Source of the DNA: an uncultured Paracoccaceae bacterium
GTDB taxonomy: Bacteria > Pseudomonadota > Alphaproteobacteria > Rhodobacterales > Rhodobacteraceae
NCBI GenBank assembly: GCA_937883775.1
Contig: CAKZXZ010000091.1
Location: forward strand, 1-47,169
Length of the DNA: 47,169 bases
Reading direction: 5' to 3'
Shown here one piece after another: positions 33,253 through 44,200 of the stretch (the stretch's first letter is position 1; every line of letters starts with the position of its first letter). The translations under genes and the position numbers were made by a program. The notes beneath the pieces were generated by a model. That model was given only the letters and a program-made list of their open reading frames with translations, was not told where the DNA came from and did not search any database.

Positions 33253-34545
33253 ATGCATGATATTCGTGCCATCCGTGAAAACCCCGCTGCTTTCGATGCG
33301 GCGATCTCTCGGGTTGGGGCTGGGTCGGTGTCATCCGTGATTTTGGCACTGGACGAAGCGCGCCGGGCCAAGATCCTTGCCTCTGAGACCGCGCAGGCCG
33401 AACAGAACAAGGCCTCCAAGGAAGTCGGTGCCGCCAAGGGTCGTGGGGACGAGGACGAATTTGAACGTCTGCGCGCGCTCGTGGCCGATAAAAAGGCCGA
33501 GGTCGCACGCCTAAATGACGAGGCCAAGGCGGAAGACGCCAAGCTGACCGATTTGCTCATGGGCCTGCCGAACTTGCCTTTCGACGACGTGCCCGACGGC
33601 GCGGATGAGGATGACAATGTCGAGATCAAGCGCTGGGGCACCCCGCGCAGCTTTGATTTCAAACCGGTCGAGCATTATGAACTGCCCGCCGTGCAAACCG
33701 GCATGGAATTTGAGACCGCCGCAAAGCTCTCCGGTTCGCGCTTTGTCGTCCTGTCAGGTGCCGTCGCCCGCCTGCACCGCGCACTGGCGCAGTTTATGAT
33801 CGACACCCATGTCGATGAGCATGGCCTGACGGAAACCAACGCGCCGGTGCTTGTGCGCGAAGAGATGATGTACGGCACAGGGCAATTACCAAAGTTCGGC
33901 GAGGACAGCTACCTGACCCGCGAAGGCTGGTGGCTGATCCCCACATCCGAGGTATCGCTGACCAATCTGGTGCATGGCGAAACCATCGACGAAGCCACCC
34001 TACCCCGCCGCTACACGGCCCATTCGCTGTGCTTTCGGTCCGAGGCTGGCAGCGCGGGCCGTGATACATCCGGCATGCTGCGCCAGCACCAATTCGAAAA
34101 GGTCGAGATGGTCAGCGTCACGCACCCGGACAAATCGCTTGAAGAACACGCCCGCATGACCGGCTGCGCCGAGGCGATCCTGGAAAAGTTGGGCCTGCCC
34201 TACCGCACGATTGTGCTCTGCACCGGCGATATGGGCTTTGGCGCGCGCAAAACCTTCGATATCGAGGTCTGGCTGCCCGGACAGGACACCTACCGCGAGA
34301 TCAGCTCGGTCTCGGTCTGCGGCGACTTCCAGGCCCGCCGCATGAATTCGCGCTTCAAGCCTGCCGAAGGCGGCAAACCGCAGTTCGTTCACACGCTGAA
34401 CGGCTCCGGCCTTGCGGTGGGGCGTTGCCTGATCGCGGTGCTGGAAAACGGCCAGCAAGAAGACGGATCAGTCAATCTGCCCGACGTGCTGGCGCCTTAC
34501 CTGGGCGGCAAATCCACGATCACAGCCGATGGGGCGCTTGCATGA
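33253..34545 (+). CDS. serS: Seryl-tRNA synthetase
   Basis: A 430-residue class II aminoacyl-tRNA synthetase. An N-terminal coiled-coil arm (about 28-100) binds the tRNA; the catalytic core has motif 2 ([29 protein letters not shown]) and motif 3 ([19 protein letters not shown]). The start [15 protein letters not shown] is the usual one. Its stop TGA overlaps the ATG of the next gene, so a glycosyltransferase-like gene is translationally coupled to it. Confidence 0.97.
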   Translation: MHDIRAIRENPAAFDAAISRVGAGSVSSVILALDEARRAKILASETAQAEQNKASKEVGAAKGRGDEDEFERLRALVADKKAEVARLNDEAKAEDAKLTDLLMGLPNLPFDDVPDGADEDDNVEIKRWGTPRSFDFKPVEHYELPAVQTGMEFETAAKLSGSRFVVLSGAVARLHRALAQFMIDTHVDEHGLTETNAPVLVREEMMYGTGQLPKFGEDSYLTREGWWLIPTSEVSLTNLVHGETIDEATLPRRYTAHSLCFRSEAGSAGRDTSGMLRQHQFEKVEMVSVTHPDKSLEEHARMTGCAEAILEKLGLPYRTIVLCTGDMGFGARKTFDIEVWLPGQDTYREISSVSVCGDFQARRMNSRFKPAEGGKPQFVHTLNGSGLAVGRCLIAVLENGQQEDGSVNLPDVLAPYLGGKSTITADGALA

Positions 34546-35432
34546 GTGATGCCTCCGAAAGGCGGGCACAATTAAAGGCCTTGCAACAAAAAGGCGCGGC
34601 GTGGCAGGCCGCCAACGCGCCGTTGCCACCATCCACGGCACCAGAGGTGATCTTTGCAACGCCGCTTATCTCGAAAAACCGCGCTTTCGATTGGGATGTC
34701 ATCTGCGCCAATCTGGCAGCGACTGTGCGCAGTCTGCGCAATCAGACAAGCGACCAGTGGCGCATGCTGATCTGCGGCCAAGACCAACCCAAAGGCATCA
34801 CTTTTGATGCCCATGTGCAGTTTCTGCCCTATGCGGTGCCCGATACCGAGACCGATAAAAACGCTCTCAACTTTGATAAATGGCTTAAAATCAAACAGAT
34901 GACCGCCCATCTCAGCACCTCTGAGAGCGGCGATGGATATCTCTTTCAACTGGATGCCGATGACATCGTGCATCCCGATCTTGTGGCGCATATCACCGCC
35001 GATAATAATGGCCAGGGCTACTATATCACCCATGGTTACATGATGGATCTGGGCAGTCTGCAAATGGCCTATCTGGGCGCGCGCAGCTTGCGCCGACCCT
35101 TTGCCAAATCGTTCAATCGCGAATGCGGCTCATGCGTTGCCGCGCGGTTCGATTTCCGCCATGGCCCCGCCTTTGCCGAGCCTCTGAATGCCCGCGGGCG
35201 GCATAAGGACATGCATGAAAACCTCGCTGCTTATGGGTTTATCTTGCAACCGGTGCCGTTTGCCGCAGCCTTGTACGTGGTGAACCACGGCGAAAACATC
35301 CGCCAAAGACGCGGTAAAATGGACGCCAAAATCAGCTATCTCAGGCGCAATCGCCTGAATGCCGCGGCCGCGCGTGACGTTGCACAGGCCTTTCAGTTAA
35401 ACGATCTTTTCCCGGACAAGCCCCCCTTATGA
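34542..35432 (+). CDS. Glycosyltransferase-like protein (GT-A type, putative rhamnosyltransferase family)
   Basis: A 296-residue cytosolic protein. The metal-binding DXD-like element is [13 protein letters not shown] (Asp138, Asp140, Asp141). Around it are [29 protein letters not shown], typical of nucleotide-sugar transferases, and a C-terminal [14 protein letters not shown]. This resembles the putative rhamnosyltransferases seen in Rhodobacterales, but sugar and acceptor are unknown. The start ATG overlaps the serS stop (ATGA) and its own stop overlaps the next start in the same way. Confidence 0.72.
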   Translation: MSDASERRAQLKALQQKGAAWQAANAPLPPSTAPEVIFATPLISKNRAFDWDVICANLAATVRSLRNQTSDQWRMLICGQDQPKGITFDAHVQFLPYAVPDTETDKNALNFDKWLKIKQMTAHLSTSESGDGYLFQLDADDIVHPDLVAHITADNNGQGYYITHGYMMDLGSLQMAYLGARSLRRPFAKSFNRECGSCVAARFDFRHGPAFAEPLNARGRHKDMHENLAAYGFILQPVPFAAALYVVNHGENIRQRRGKMDAKISYLRRNRLNAAAARDVAQAFQLNDLFPDKPPL

Positions 35433-36118
35433 CCAAAGCGATCCTTTTGTTGCTCGCAGCCCTCGCCTTTGCGGCTGCCCCGTTCTTTTCTCCGTTCAAC
35501 GGCTTTGATCCCAACCTCTATCCGGTGCCACAGGATGACCCTCCGGTGCAGCCGGCAGGCTATGCGTTCGCAATCTGGGGACCCATTTATCTGGGGCTGA
35601 TCGTCCACGCAGGTTTTGGCCTTTGGAAACGCAGCAGCGATCCGGTCTGGGACAGCGTGCGCCTGCCACTGACCCTGTCACTGGTGATTGGCGCGCCTTG
35701 GCTGATGGTGGCCAATCAGAACCCACCTGCCGCAACGGCAATGATATGGGGAATGCTGATAACAGCCCTCTGGGCGTTCTTCAAAACAAGCGATGCCCAA
35801 GATCGCTGGCTGCTGCAGACGCCGGTCGCGGTGTATGCAGGCTGGCTGAGTGCGGCAAGCTTTGTCGCCATTGGCCTGATGCTGGCAGGCTATGGCGTTG
35901 TGTCCGAGGACACCGCTGCGCTGATCGCATTGGCGCTGGCGGTTGTCTTTGCGTTTGTGATTCAGGGCCGCACCCACCGCGCACCTGAATATGGCGCAAC
36001 TGTCGTCTGGGCACTGGTGGCCATCATGATCGCGAATTGGGGTGGAAACGCCGCAATCCTCGGCTTGGCAGGCACGGGCATCGTGGCCTTGGTTTTCAGC
36101 TGGGGGCGCTCAAGCTAA
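35429..36118 (+). CDS. TspO/MBR-like tryptophan-rich membrane protein
   Basis: A 229-residue integral membrane protein with about seven hydrophobic segments. AIWGPIYLGL, the WGMLITALWAFFK and the WLLQTPVAVYAGWLSAASF segments resemble the tryptophan-rich sensory (TspO/MBR) family, but the protein is longer than classical TspO (about 160 residues), so it is a distant relative at best. It is coupled to the glycosyltransferase-like gene by a 4-bp overlap. Function unknown. Confidence 0.65.
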   Translation: MTKAILLLLAALAFAAAPFFSPFNGFDPNLYPVPQDDPPVQPAGYAFAIWGPIYLGLIVHAGFGLWKRSSDPVWDSVRLPLTLSLVIGAPWLMVANQNPPAATAMIWGMLITALWAFFKTSDAQDRWLLQTPVAVYAGWLSAASFVAIGLMLAGYGVVSEDTAALIALALAVVFAFVIQGRTHRAPEYGATVVWALVAIMIANWGGNAAILGLAGTGIVALVFSWGRSS

Positions 36119-36218
36119 ATCACACGCGGAGAGCAGCGCATTTCTCAATCTAAAGACACGGCGCTTACCAACAACCGCTTCGCCTTTACGCATTCCGCTG
36201 GAAACCCCTTTGCTCTTA

Positions 36219-36283
36219 AGAGTCTCTCACTGAAAGCCGCTTCGCTTTTTTAGAGTCTCCTACTGGAAGCCGCTTCGCTTTTT
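36219..36283. repeat. Tandem pair of 32-bp repeats between convergent genes
   Basis: Units 36219-36250 and 36252-36283 share 29 of 32 bases (both start AGAGTCTC and end with AGCCGCTTCGCTTTTT). They are separated by one base, a 33-bp period. A poorer partial unit may begin near 36174 (ACCGCTTCGCCTTT). AAAGC/GCTTT arms in each unit could form weak hairpins with a T run, so a role in ending transcription from the TspO-like gene (plus) or der (minus) is possible. Confidence 0.7.
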
Positions 36284-36332
36284 CCAAATATCCTCGCCGA
36301 AGGCATCCCAAACCCCGAAAAGCGCGCAACGT

Positions 36333-37790
36333 CTACTCGTCCGCGCGCCCCTTACCCAAGTGCTTGCGCAACCGCGACGGCGTGGATTTCTTCTTATCCT
36401 TGTAAGGGTTTTTGTCGGCCTGTGAGCGCATGGTCAGTCGGATCGGCGTGCCCGGCATATCAAAATCCTCGCGCAGACCATTCACAAGGTAACGCGAATA
36501 GCTTTCCGGAAGCTTCTCGGGCAGCGAACACATCACCACAAATCCCGGAGGACGCGTCTTCACCTGTGTCGCATAGCGCAGCTTGATGCGGCGCCCACCT
36601 GGTGCGGGCGGTGGATGCGCTTCGACCATGTCCGTCAGCCAGCGGTTCAATTGCGCCGTACTGACCCGGCGGTTCCACACCTCGTGGGCCCGCAAGATCG
36701 CGCCTTCCAGCCGGTCCAGCCCTTTACCTGTCTTAGCCGACACCGTCACCAAAGGCGCCCCGCGCAACTGCGGCAGCAACCGCTCGAACTTCTCGCGCAG
36801 GTCGCGCAGCTTGGCCTGCTTTTCAGGCTCCAGATCCCACTTGTTGATCGCGACGACCACCGCGCGGCCTTCGCGTTCCGCAAGATCCGCGATGCGCAGG
36901 TCCTGCTGCTCAAAAGGGATATCCGCATCCAGCAGAACCACCACGACTTCCGCAAATTTCACCGCGCGCAGACCGTCCGAGACCGACAGCTTTTCAAGCT
37001 TTTCCTGCACTTTCGCGCGTTTGCGCATGCCCGCGGTGTCGAAAATACGCACCGGCGTATCGCCCCACTGCGCCATCACAGAAATCGCATCCCGTGTGAT
37101 GCCGGCTTCCGGCCCGGTCAGCAAACGATCCTCTCCGATGATCTTGTTAATCAGCGTGGATTTACCGGCATTCGGGCGACCAATCACCGCGACTTGCAAG
37201 GGTTTGTCCTTGGTCAGCTTGCGCGGGCCGTCCTCGTCGCCGTCCTCAACCTCGACATCGACTTCAGGCGCATCTGCAGCGGCTTTTTCGGCAAAGACAT
37301 CCGCCAGCGGCATCAGCGCTGCATAGAGGTCTTCCAGACCCTCGCCATGCTCTGCCGAAATGCGCAACGGATCGCCCAGACCCAACCCATAAGCCTCTAG
37401 CACGCCCGCTTCCGCCGCACGACCTTCGGCCTTGTTCGCCGCCAGAAACACATGCTCAGAGCGTTTGCGCAAAATCTCTCCGAAAACTTCGTCGGCGGGA
37501 AGGACACCCGCGCGCGCATCAATCATGAACAGGCACACATCGGCCATGTCCACCGCGCGTTCCGTGAGGCGGCGCATCCGGCCTTGCAACGATGCATCCG
37601 TCGCTTCTTCAAGCCCCGCCGTGTCAATCACCGTAAAGCGCAGATCACCCAGCCGCGCCTCGCCTTCGCGCAGATCGCGTGTCACGCCGGGCTGGTCATC
37701 AACCAAGGCCAGACGCTTGCCCACCAGACGGTTGAACAGCGTGGATTTACCAACATTGGGACGGCCGACAATGGCCAGTGTGAACGACAT
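36333..37790 (-). CDS. der: GTPase Der (EngA), ribosome assembly factor
   Basis: A 485-residue protein with two tandem GTPase domains, the diagnostic feature of Der. First P-loop GRPNVGKS (9-16), second GRPNAGKS (204-211), then a C-terminal KH-like domain from about 370. The acidic linker between the domains ([13 protein letters not shown], near 175-188) is expected. The G4 motif of domain one is NKAE in place of NKxD, as in some homologues; domain two has NKWD. It acts in 50S subunit maturation. The minus-strand order is YfgM-like, bamB, der. Confidence 0.96.
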   Translation of the reverse strand: MSFTLAIVGRPNVGKSTLFNRLVGKRLALVDDQPGVTRDLREGEARLGDLRFTVIDTAGLEEATDASLQGRMRRLTERAVDMADVCLFMIDARAGVLPADEVFGEILRKRSEHVFLAANKAEGRAAEAGVLEAYGLGLGDPLRISAEHGEGLEDLYAALMPLADVFAEKAAADAPEVDVEVEDGDEDGPRKLTKDKPLQVAVIGRPNAGKSTLINKIIGEDRLLTGPEAGITRDAISVMAQWGDTPVRIFDTAGMRKRAKVQEKLEKLSVSDGLRAVKFAEVVVVLLDADIPFEQQDLRIADLAEREGRAVVVAINKWDLEPEKQAKLRDLREKFERLLPQLRGAPLVTVSAKTGKGLDRLEGAILRAHEVWNRRVSTAQLNRWLTDMVEAHPPPAPGGRRIKLRYATQVKTRPPGFVVMCSLPEKLPESYSRYLVNGLREDFDMPGTPIRLTMRSQADKNPYKDKKKSTPSRLRKHLGKGRADE

Positions 37791-37856
37791 TTCCGCGACT
37801 CCGGCAGTATCAGGCCTGCCGCTTACAGTATCGCGGCGATGACGGAAAGCCCGCTC

Positions 37857-39176
37857 TTAGCGGAACGCGTGCAACTGCCCGCGGCCCGAAACCAGATATA
37901 GCGTGCCGTTTACGACAACCGGGTTCGTCGTGGCCCCGCCCGGGATATCCGTTGTCGACACCAGCGCGCCTGTCGCCGGATCAAAGCTGCGGATGACACC
38001 GTCGCTAGAGGCAACGATCAAACGACCACCCGCCAGCACAGGACCATAATGCGCGAAGACAGCTTTCAGACGGCGCGGACGCTCCTTGCGGAAATAGGGC
38101 AGATCGACAGACCAAACCTCTTCACCGGTTTCAGCTTCAAGGCGCACCAGCTTGCCTTCGTCCGACACCAGAAACACGGATCCCGCCGTGGGCCAAACCG
38201 GGCTGTAGGCGCCTTCCTTGGCTGTCCAGATCCGCTCACCGGAACCGGCGTTCAGCGCCACGATGCGGCCGGACTGGTTGGCCGCATAGATCACATCGCC
38301 ATCAATAACCGGATCGCCGGTGATATCAGTCACCGTCGCATAGGCACGGCCCTGCCGGGCCCCCGACACAGACGAATTCCAGACCTGCACACCGCCTTTG
38401 CGGAATGTGCCAACCAACTCACCCGAGCCAAAGGCAAAAACCGCAAGTTTGTCGCCAACAACGGGACCGGCACCACCGACCATATTGCTGGTGCTTGGCG
38501 TGCCTGTGACCGACCATTCGATGCGCCCGGTTGCCGCGTTGATCGCCCAGCCCTGACTATCGCGCGAGATGACATAGACCAGACCGTCACGCACGGTGGG
38601 CGCGCCCGTGGTGGCGCCGTCAAGGCCTTGCACCCACTTCTCCTCGCCTGTGGCGACATCAAGCGCGCTCAACTCGCCAAAGCCCGTGGTGACGTAGACC
38701 GTGTCGCCATCAACGGCCAGACCGCCACCTGATGCGTCGGATGAGCGATCTGTCGGCGGTGTCAGATCCCGAGACCAGATACGTTCACCACTGGTCGAGG
38801 TTGCGCTGACCGTCGCCTGACTGTCCAGCGTAAACACCCGCCCGGCACTGACAACAGGATCGGCTGTGATCCGGTGCTTGCGGCTGTCGCCTGAGCCGAT
38901 ATTAGCGGACCAGAGCGATGCAAGACTGCTGCCCAAAGCCGGATGCTGAATGCGGTGCGAGGCGGTTCCGTTGCGATGCGTCCACTCGGAATGATTGACC
39001 TGCGCCGGCAACGTGATCTCTGTCGAGGGCGGCGCAGCGTCTTCGACCACCGCGCTTTCAGGATCAAGCGACGCGCGCAGATCAAGCCGCTCGCCCTCAA
39101 GAATAACCTCGCGGTTGCCGCAGGCGGCCAACAAGGCCAAGGCCCCCAAAAGACAAATCCGGCGTGCGTGCGTCAC
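37857..39176 (-). CDS. bamB: Outer membrane assembly lipoprotein BamB
   Basis: A 439-residue lipoprotein: lipobox LLAAC with Cys19, then repeated PQQ-like beta-propeller blades (GRVFTLDSQATVSATSTSGERIW; DTVYVTTGFGELSALDVATGEEKW; GRIVALNAGSGERIW; GKLVRLEAETGEEVW). It supports the BamA barrel-assembly machine in the outer membrane. GTG is the start, with GAGGG upstream. The gap to the YfgM-like gene is 60 bp. Bacterial PQQ dehydrogenases share blades but would lack the lipobox. Confidence 0.93.
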   Translation of the reverse strand: MTHARRICLLGALALLAACGNREVILEGERLDLRASLDPESAVVEDAAPPSTEITLPAQVNHSEWTHRNGTASHRIQHPALGSSLASLWSANIGSGDSRKHRITADPVVSAGRVFTLDSQATVSATSTSGERIWSRDLTPPTDRSSDASGGGLAVDGDTVYVTTGFGELSALDVATGEEKWVQGLDGATTGAPTVRDGLVYVISRDSQGWAINAATGRIEWSVTGTPSTSNMVGGAGPVVGDKLAVFAFGSGELVGTFRKGGVQVWNSSVSGARQGRAYATVTDITGDPVIDGDVIYAANQSGRIVALNAGSGERIWTAKEGAYSPVWPTAGSVFLVSDEGKLVRLEAETGEEVWSVDLPYFRKERPRRLKAVFAHYGPVLAGGRLIVASSDGVIRSFDPATGALVSTTDIPGGATTNPVVVNGTLYLVSGRGQLHAFR

Positions 39177-39236
39177 TGCGAAACCCTCATTCCTGTCATT
39201 GCCGGGGGGCCAGAAAGCCTGCCCTGACGTCGTGTA

Positions 39237-39899
39237 TTAATTCCCGTCCGGCGCGGCTGCATCAGACGATTGCGCGCTCAGACCCAGCGCCAGTTTCAAC
39301 TGCTCGACGCGCAGGCGCAAGCCCACACTTGCTTCAGCATCGGCCTCGATCGCATCCAGACGGGCCGCAGCCGCGTCAAGATCGCCCGTTTCAATATCGA
39401 CCAGCGCCAGTTGCTCTTCGGCCAGCAGGCGCAACGGGTTACCCGGCGCGCTGAGCCCAACAAGGCGCGTGCGCTTGTCATCGGCGCTCAATGTCTCGGC
39501 GCGCAGCATGACCGATTTCAAGGTCGCCACATCGCGGTAGATGATCGGCGCCTCGGGCGTGCTTGCAAGCTGATCGAGCAGCGTCGCCGCCTCCTCCAGC
39601 TTGTCTTCTTCCTCAAGCGCGGCAGCCGCCAGCATCAACGCCGGGACAGACCCGTCCTCAGCCACAGCGGCCAAAGCGGCGCCCGGCTCGGATTGCTCAA
39701 GCGCGCCAAGCAGCGCATCCCCGCGTGCCTGCGCTTCGGCGCGGTCCGAAGCTTTGCGGTATTCGTTGAATGCAGCGCCGCCAACAACCAACACGACCAA
39801 AGCCGCTGCGATCCAGCCATACCGGCGCAGCAAGTTGAAAAGACGGTCCCGACGGACCTCTTCACTGACCTCTTCGATAAAGCTGTCTGTATCGCTCAC
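39237..39899 (-). CDS. YfgM-like tetratricopeptide membrane protein
   Basis: A 220-residue protein with one transmembrane helix (about 27-44, YGWIAAALVVLVVGGAAF) and a periplasmic alpha-helical part. The TPR-like periodicity (ALEEEDKLEEAATLLDQLA; LALVDIETGDLDAAAARLDAIE) fits YfgM, an ancillary partner of SecYEG and periplasmic chaperones. In enterics yfgM lies directly before bamB and der, exactly the order here. The start is GTG with GGGAGG upstream. Confidence 0.85.
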   Translation of the reverse strand: MSDTDSFIEEVSEEVRRDRLFNLLRRYGWIAAALVVLVVGGAAFNEYRKASDRAEAQARGDALLGALEQSEPGAALAAVAEDGSVPALMLAAAALEEEDKLEEAATLLDQLASTPEAPIIYRDVATLKSVMLRAETLSADDKRTRLVGLSAPGNPLRLLAEEQLALVDIETGDLDAAAARLDAIEADAEASVGLRLRVEQLKLALGLSAQSSDAAAPDGN

Positions 39900-40027
39900 G
39901 GACTGCCTCCCACCCGCATTTTTCCCCTCTTACCGTGACTTCTGCACGATTGCCAAGACGCATGTGTCATTGCGCACAGTGTAAATCTTGCTCTGAAGGG
40001 CAGAATTTTATAATCTGAACTGGTTGG

Positions 40028-40063
40028 TTTACCGAAAAACAACTATGTGACTATTATTCACAT
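40028..40063 (+). promoter_or_regulatory. Candidate promoter and operator of the RND efflux operon
   Basis: TTTACC (40028-40033) and TATTAT (40052-40057), 18 bp apart, form a plausible promoter. The -10 lies exactly between the arms of a perfect inverted repeat, ATGTGA (40045-40050) and TCACAT (40058-40063). Such an arrangement is typical of a repressor site covering the -10 element. It ends 62 bp before the adaptor gene. No regulator gene is adjacent. Confidence 0.5.
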
Positions 40064-40125
40064 GAGGGATTCTGCGGCGATGTTACGCCCATGCCCCCTT
40101 AAAATACGACTAAACGAGGCATTGA

Positions 40126-41211
40126 ATGCGACTCATTTCACTTCTCACCGCAATCTTGGTGACCGCCAGCCTCTATCTTCTGGTGTTCGAAAGAGACGCG
40201 TTACTGGCCTTCGCGGCCGTCTCCGAAGAGGAAACGGCGCAAGACGACGCTGTTGCAGAGGCGCCAAACCGCGTGTCGGTCGTGGCCATGCGGTCAGTCG
40301 CACAGGAAATTGACAGCGCCGTGTTGGTCCGTGGGCGCACCGAAGCCGCAAGGCAAGTTGACGTTCAGGCCGAAATCTCGGGGTTGGTGGTGTCTGAACC
40401 GCTGCGTAAAGGCGCCTATGTTGAAGCCGGGCAACTGTTGTGCCAGCTTGACCCCGGCACCCGCGAGGCGATCCTGGCCGAAGCTGAGGCCCGCTTGGCC
40501 GAGGCCGAGATCAACAATACCGCCGCGGCCCGACTTGCCGAAGGCGGGTTTGCCTCGGAAACCCGCGCCATTGGCGCACAGGCCACACTGCAATCCGCAC
40601 AAGCGGCGGTCAAAGCCGCCCGCAAGGATCTGGACCGCCTCAACATTACGGCCCCTTTCGCAGGCCTTCTGGAAAGCGATGCGGCAGAGCTTGGGACGTT
40701 GCTGCAACCGGGCGGACATTGCGCCACCATCATCCAGCTTGATCCGATCAAACTGGTCGGCTTCGTGCCGGAAACCGAAGTCAATCGTGTCACTGTCGGT
40801 GCACCTGCAGCTGCAATGCTTGCCACTGGCGAACAGGTCGAAGGCCGCGTGACGTTCCTGTCGCGCTCTGCTGACAATATGACACGTACCTTCCGTGTCG
40901 AAATCGAAGTGCCCAATCAGGATCTGACAATCCGCGATGGGCAAACGGCCGAAATCACCATCGCCTCAGACGGAGCTGATGCGCATTTGATCCCAGCCTC
41001 GGCCATGACATTGTCAGACGAGGGCACGATCGGCGTGCGCATCGTGCAGGATGGGATGGCAAAATTCAGACCCATCACGTTTCTGCGCGACACGATTGAT
41101 GGCGTCTGGGTCACCGGGCTGGCGCCTGAGGCTGACATTATCACCATCGGACAGGAGTTCGTGATCGACGGTGTTCCCGTCGATGCCACCTACCAAGAGG
41201 TCACCCAATGA
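40126..41211 (+). CDS. RND efflux pump periplasmic adaptor subunit
   Basis: A 361-residue membrane fusion protein. An N-terminal signal or anchor helix (4-21) is followed by a lipoyl half-motif (DVQAEISGLVVSEPLRKGAYVEAGQLLCQLDP), a coiled coil, the second half-motif (ITAPFAGLLESDAAELGTLLQPGG) and beta-barrel domains. It links the inner-membrane permease to an outer-membrane channel. Its stop overlaps the permease start by 4 bp. No TolC-type channel gene is nearby, so a channel encoded elsewhere must serve. Substrate unknown. Confidence 0.92.
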   Translation: MRLISLLTAILVTASLYLLVFERDALLAFAAVSEEETAQDDAVAEAPNRVSVVAMRSVAQEIDSAVLVRGRTEAARQVDVQAEISGLVVSEPLRKGAYVEAGQLLCQLDPGTREAILAEAEARLAEAEINNTAAARLAEGGFASETRAIGAQATLQSAQAAVKAARKDLDRLNITAPFAGLLESDAAELGTLLQPGGHCATIIQLDPIKLVGFVPETEVNRVTVGAPAAAMLATGEQVEGRVTFLSRSADNMTRTFRVEIEVPNQDLTIRDGQTAEITIASDGADAHLIPASAMTLSDEGTIGVRIVQDGMAKFRPITFLRDTIDGVWVTGLAPEADIITIGQEFVIDGVPVDATYQEVTQ

Positions 41212-44200
41212 TCGGTGTTGTTGCCTGGGCCGCCAACCGTGCGCGGATGGTTATGGCCTTTATCGCGCTGTCGATCCTTGTGGGCGGCTTTGCATATGTG
41301 GGCCTGCCCAAGGAAGGTGAGCCTGACATCGAAATCCCGGCGCTTTTCGTGTCGGTCCCCTTCCCCGGCATCTCGGCCGAGGATTCCGAGACCTTGCTCG
41401 TCAAACCTATGGAGACTGAGCTGTCTGATCTGGACGGCTTGAAAACCATGTCCAGCACCGCTGCCGAAGGCTATGGCGGTATCGCGCTTGAGTTCGAATT
41501 TGGCTGGGACAAGACCAAGATCATGGCCGATGTGCGCGACGCAATGCAAAAGGCGCAGGCAGATTTCCCCGATGGGGCCGAGCAGTATTCGATCAACGAG
41601 ATCAACTTTTCCGAGTTCCCGATCATCATCGTGAACCTCACCGGCGATGTGCCCGAACGCACGCTGCTGCGTGTTGCGCGGGATCTACAGGATCGCCTTG
41701 AAAGCCTAGAACCGATCCTCGAAGCCGGTCTGGCAGGACAGCGCGACGAGATGCTTGAAGTGGTGATCGATCCGCTGCGCCTTGAAGCCTATAACGCCAC
41801 CGCCTCTGAACTGATTGACGTTGTCACCAACAACAACCAACTGATCGCTGCCGGTGAAGTCGAAACCCAAAGCGGCGCCTTTGCCGTCAAGATCCCGTCG
41901 TCCTTTGATGAGCCGCGCGATGTCTATGACCTTCCGGTTAAAACCGAAGGGGACCGCGTCATCACGCTGGGCGATCTGGCCACGATCAACCTGACCTTTG
42001 AAGATCGCGAAGGCACTGCACGGTTCAACGGCGTCAACACAGTTGCGTTGCAGGTCGTCAAACGCAAAGGCTTCAACCTGATCGACACTGCCGATCTGGT
42101 CAAATCCGAAGTCGAACTTGAACGTCAAAGCTGGCCACCCGAGCTGCAAAGCGCCATTCAGGTCGGCACCTCCAACGATATGTCCCGGCAGGTCGCCTCC
42201 ATGGTCAGCCAGCTTGAAGGTTCGGTGCTGACGGCCATCGCGTTGGTGATGATCGTGGTTCTGGCCTCGCTTGGCTCGCGCTCGGCGCTGCTAGTGGGCT
42301 TTGCGATTCCGACCTCGTTCCTGCTGTGTTTCGCATTCCTTGCGGTGATGGGTGTTTCGATTTCAAACATCGTGATGTTCGGCTTGATCCTTGCCGTCGG
42401 CATGTTGGTCGATGGCGCCATCGTGGTGGTCGAATATGCCGACCGGCGCATTAAGGAAGGCTCTGGCCCGATGGCGGCCTATGTCGAAGCCGCCCAGCGG
42501 ATGTTCTGGCCCATCGTCAGTTCAACCGCGACCACGCTTTGTGCCTTCCTGCCGATGCTGTTCTGGCCGGGTGTTCCGGGCGAATTTATGGGCATGCTGC
42601 CAGTAACCCTGATCTTCGTTCTGTCCGCCTCGTTGGTCGTGGCACTGATCTACCTGCCCGTGATGGGCGGTGTGACAGGGCGCATCTCGCGCGTGATCGG
42701 TTATGCCTCTGACTGGCTGCGGGGCTATCGCTGGATAACCCGCGCGGCGTTGTTGATCCCCGTGCTTGCGCTGGTCTTTATGGGGGCGATGCAATTGCTC
42801 AACCCAGCTTATCTGCTGGGCGCCGATGCGGGCGGCTTTGGCACTGCATTAGGTGTTTTGATGTTCCTGATCGGTGCGCTGTCGCTCTCGGTGGTGATGG
42901 GCGCTATCGAAATCAGACGCTCGGCCCGCAAGATCAATGCCGGTCATCAGCGCACCGGCTTTGGCCGCTTTATCAGGCTGATCGCAGGCAATCCGATCAT
43001 GCCGATCCTGTCGATTGCCGCCATCGCGGGCTTTGTCCTGGCGGTGTTCATCACCTTCACCCAGAACAACAACGGTGTTGAATTCTTTGTGGAGTCCGAA
43101 CCCGAACAGGCCATCGCCTATGTCCGCGCCCGCGGAAACCTGTCGCTTGACGAAAAAGACGATCTGCTGCGGCAAGCCGAAGACATCGTCAAAGCCCATC
43201 CGGGCGTCGTGAACACCTTTGCCTTCGCCGGACGCGGCGGCCTGAATACAGACGCCTCCGGAGCTGCCACGCCGCAAGATAGCGTCGGTCAGATCCAGTT
43301 TGAAACAATACCGTGGGAAGACCGCGCCGATGACCCGACGCTGGACGGCAATGTCGTGATCGATGAGCTGGCCATACAATTGGCCACAATCCCCGGCATC
43401 CAGACCGAAATTTCAGAGCTCGCTCAAGGTCCCGCCTCGGGCAAGCCGGTGCACCTACGGCTGAAAGGCGACGATCTTGACGAACTGGCCCAGGCTGCGC
43501 TGCTGGTCCGCGCACGGTTTGAACAAACCGAAGGCCTGACGCTGATCGAAGACACCCTGCCCTTGCCCGGCATTGACTGGCAAATCGATGTCGACGTCGA
43601 AAAAGCGGGCCGCTACGGCGCCGATGTGCTGACCGTGGGCGCCATGGTGCAACTGGTCACGCGCGGCATTTTGCTGGACACGATGCGCGTTGACAGCTCT
43701 GACGAAGAAATCGACATCCGCGTGCGCCTTCCCGAACAAGACCGCGTGCTCTCCACGCTGGATAACCTCAAGGTACGCACCTCAGACGGGCTTGTCCCAC
43801 TGTCAAACTTCATCAGCCGAAAGCCCGTGGCAAAGCTGGCCCAGATCGACCGCGTCGATCAGCAACGCTTTTATGATGTAAAAGCAGATGTCCTGCCGAA
43901 CCTGACCAACGAGGACGGCGCGCCGATCAACCCCACCGAACGCATCGGTGCGCTGAACGATTGGCTCGACGGGGGCGACGTCCTGCCCCAAGGGGTCAGC
44001 TTTGAATGGACTGGCGATCAGGAAGAGCAGGAAGAAAGTGGCCAGTTCCTTATCAGCGCTTTTGCAGGCGCGCTGGGGCTGATGTTCATCATCCTGCTGG
44101 CGCAGTTCAACAGCTTTTATAATGCCGTTCTGGTCCTGCTGGCGGTGGTCTTGTCCACAACCGGCGTGCTGATCGGCATGCTGGTGATGGATCAACCCTT

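Noticed and set aside
36219-36283. Possible CRISPR-like array
   Set aside because: There are just two adjacent units with a one-base gap, so there are no spacers, and no cas genes are in the window.
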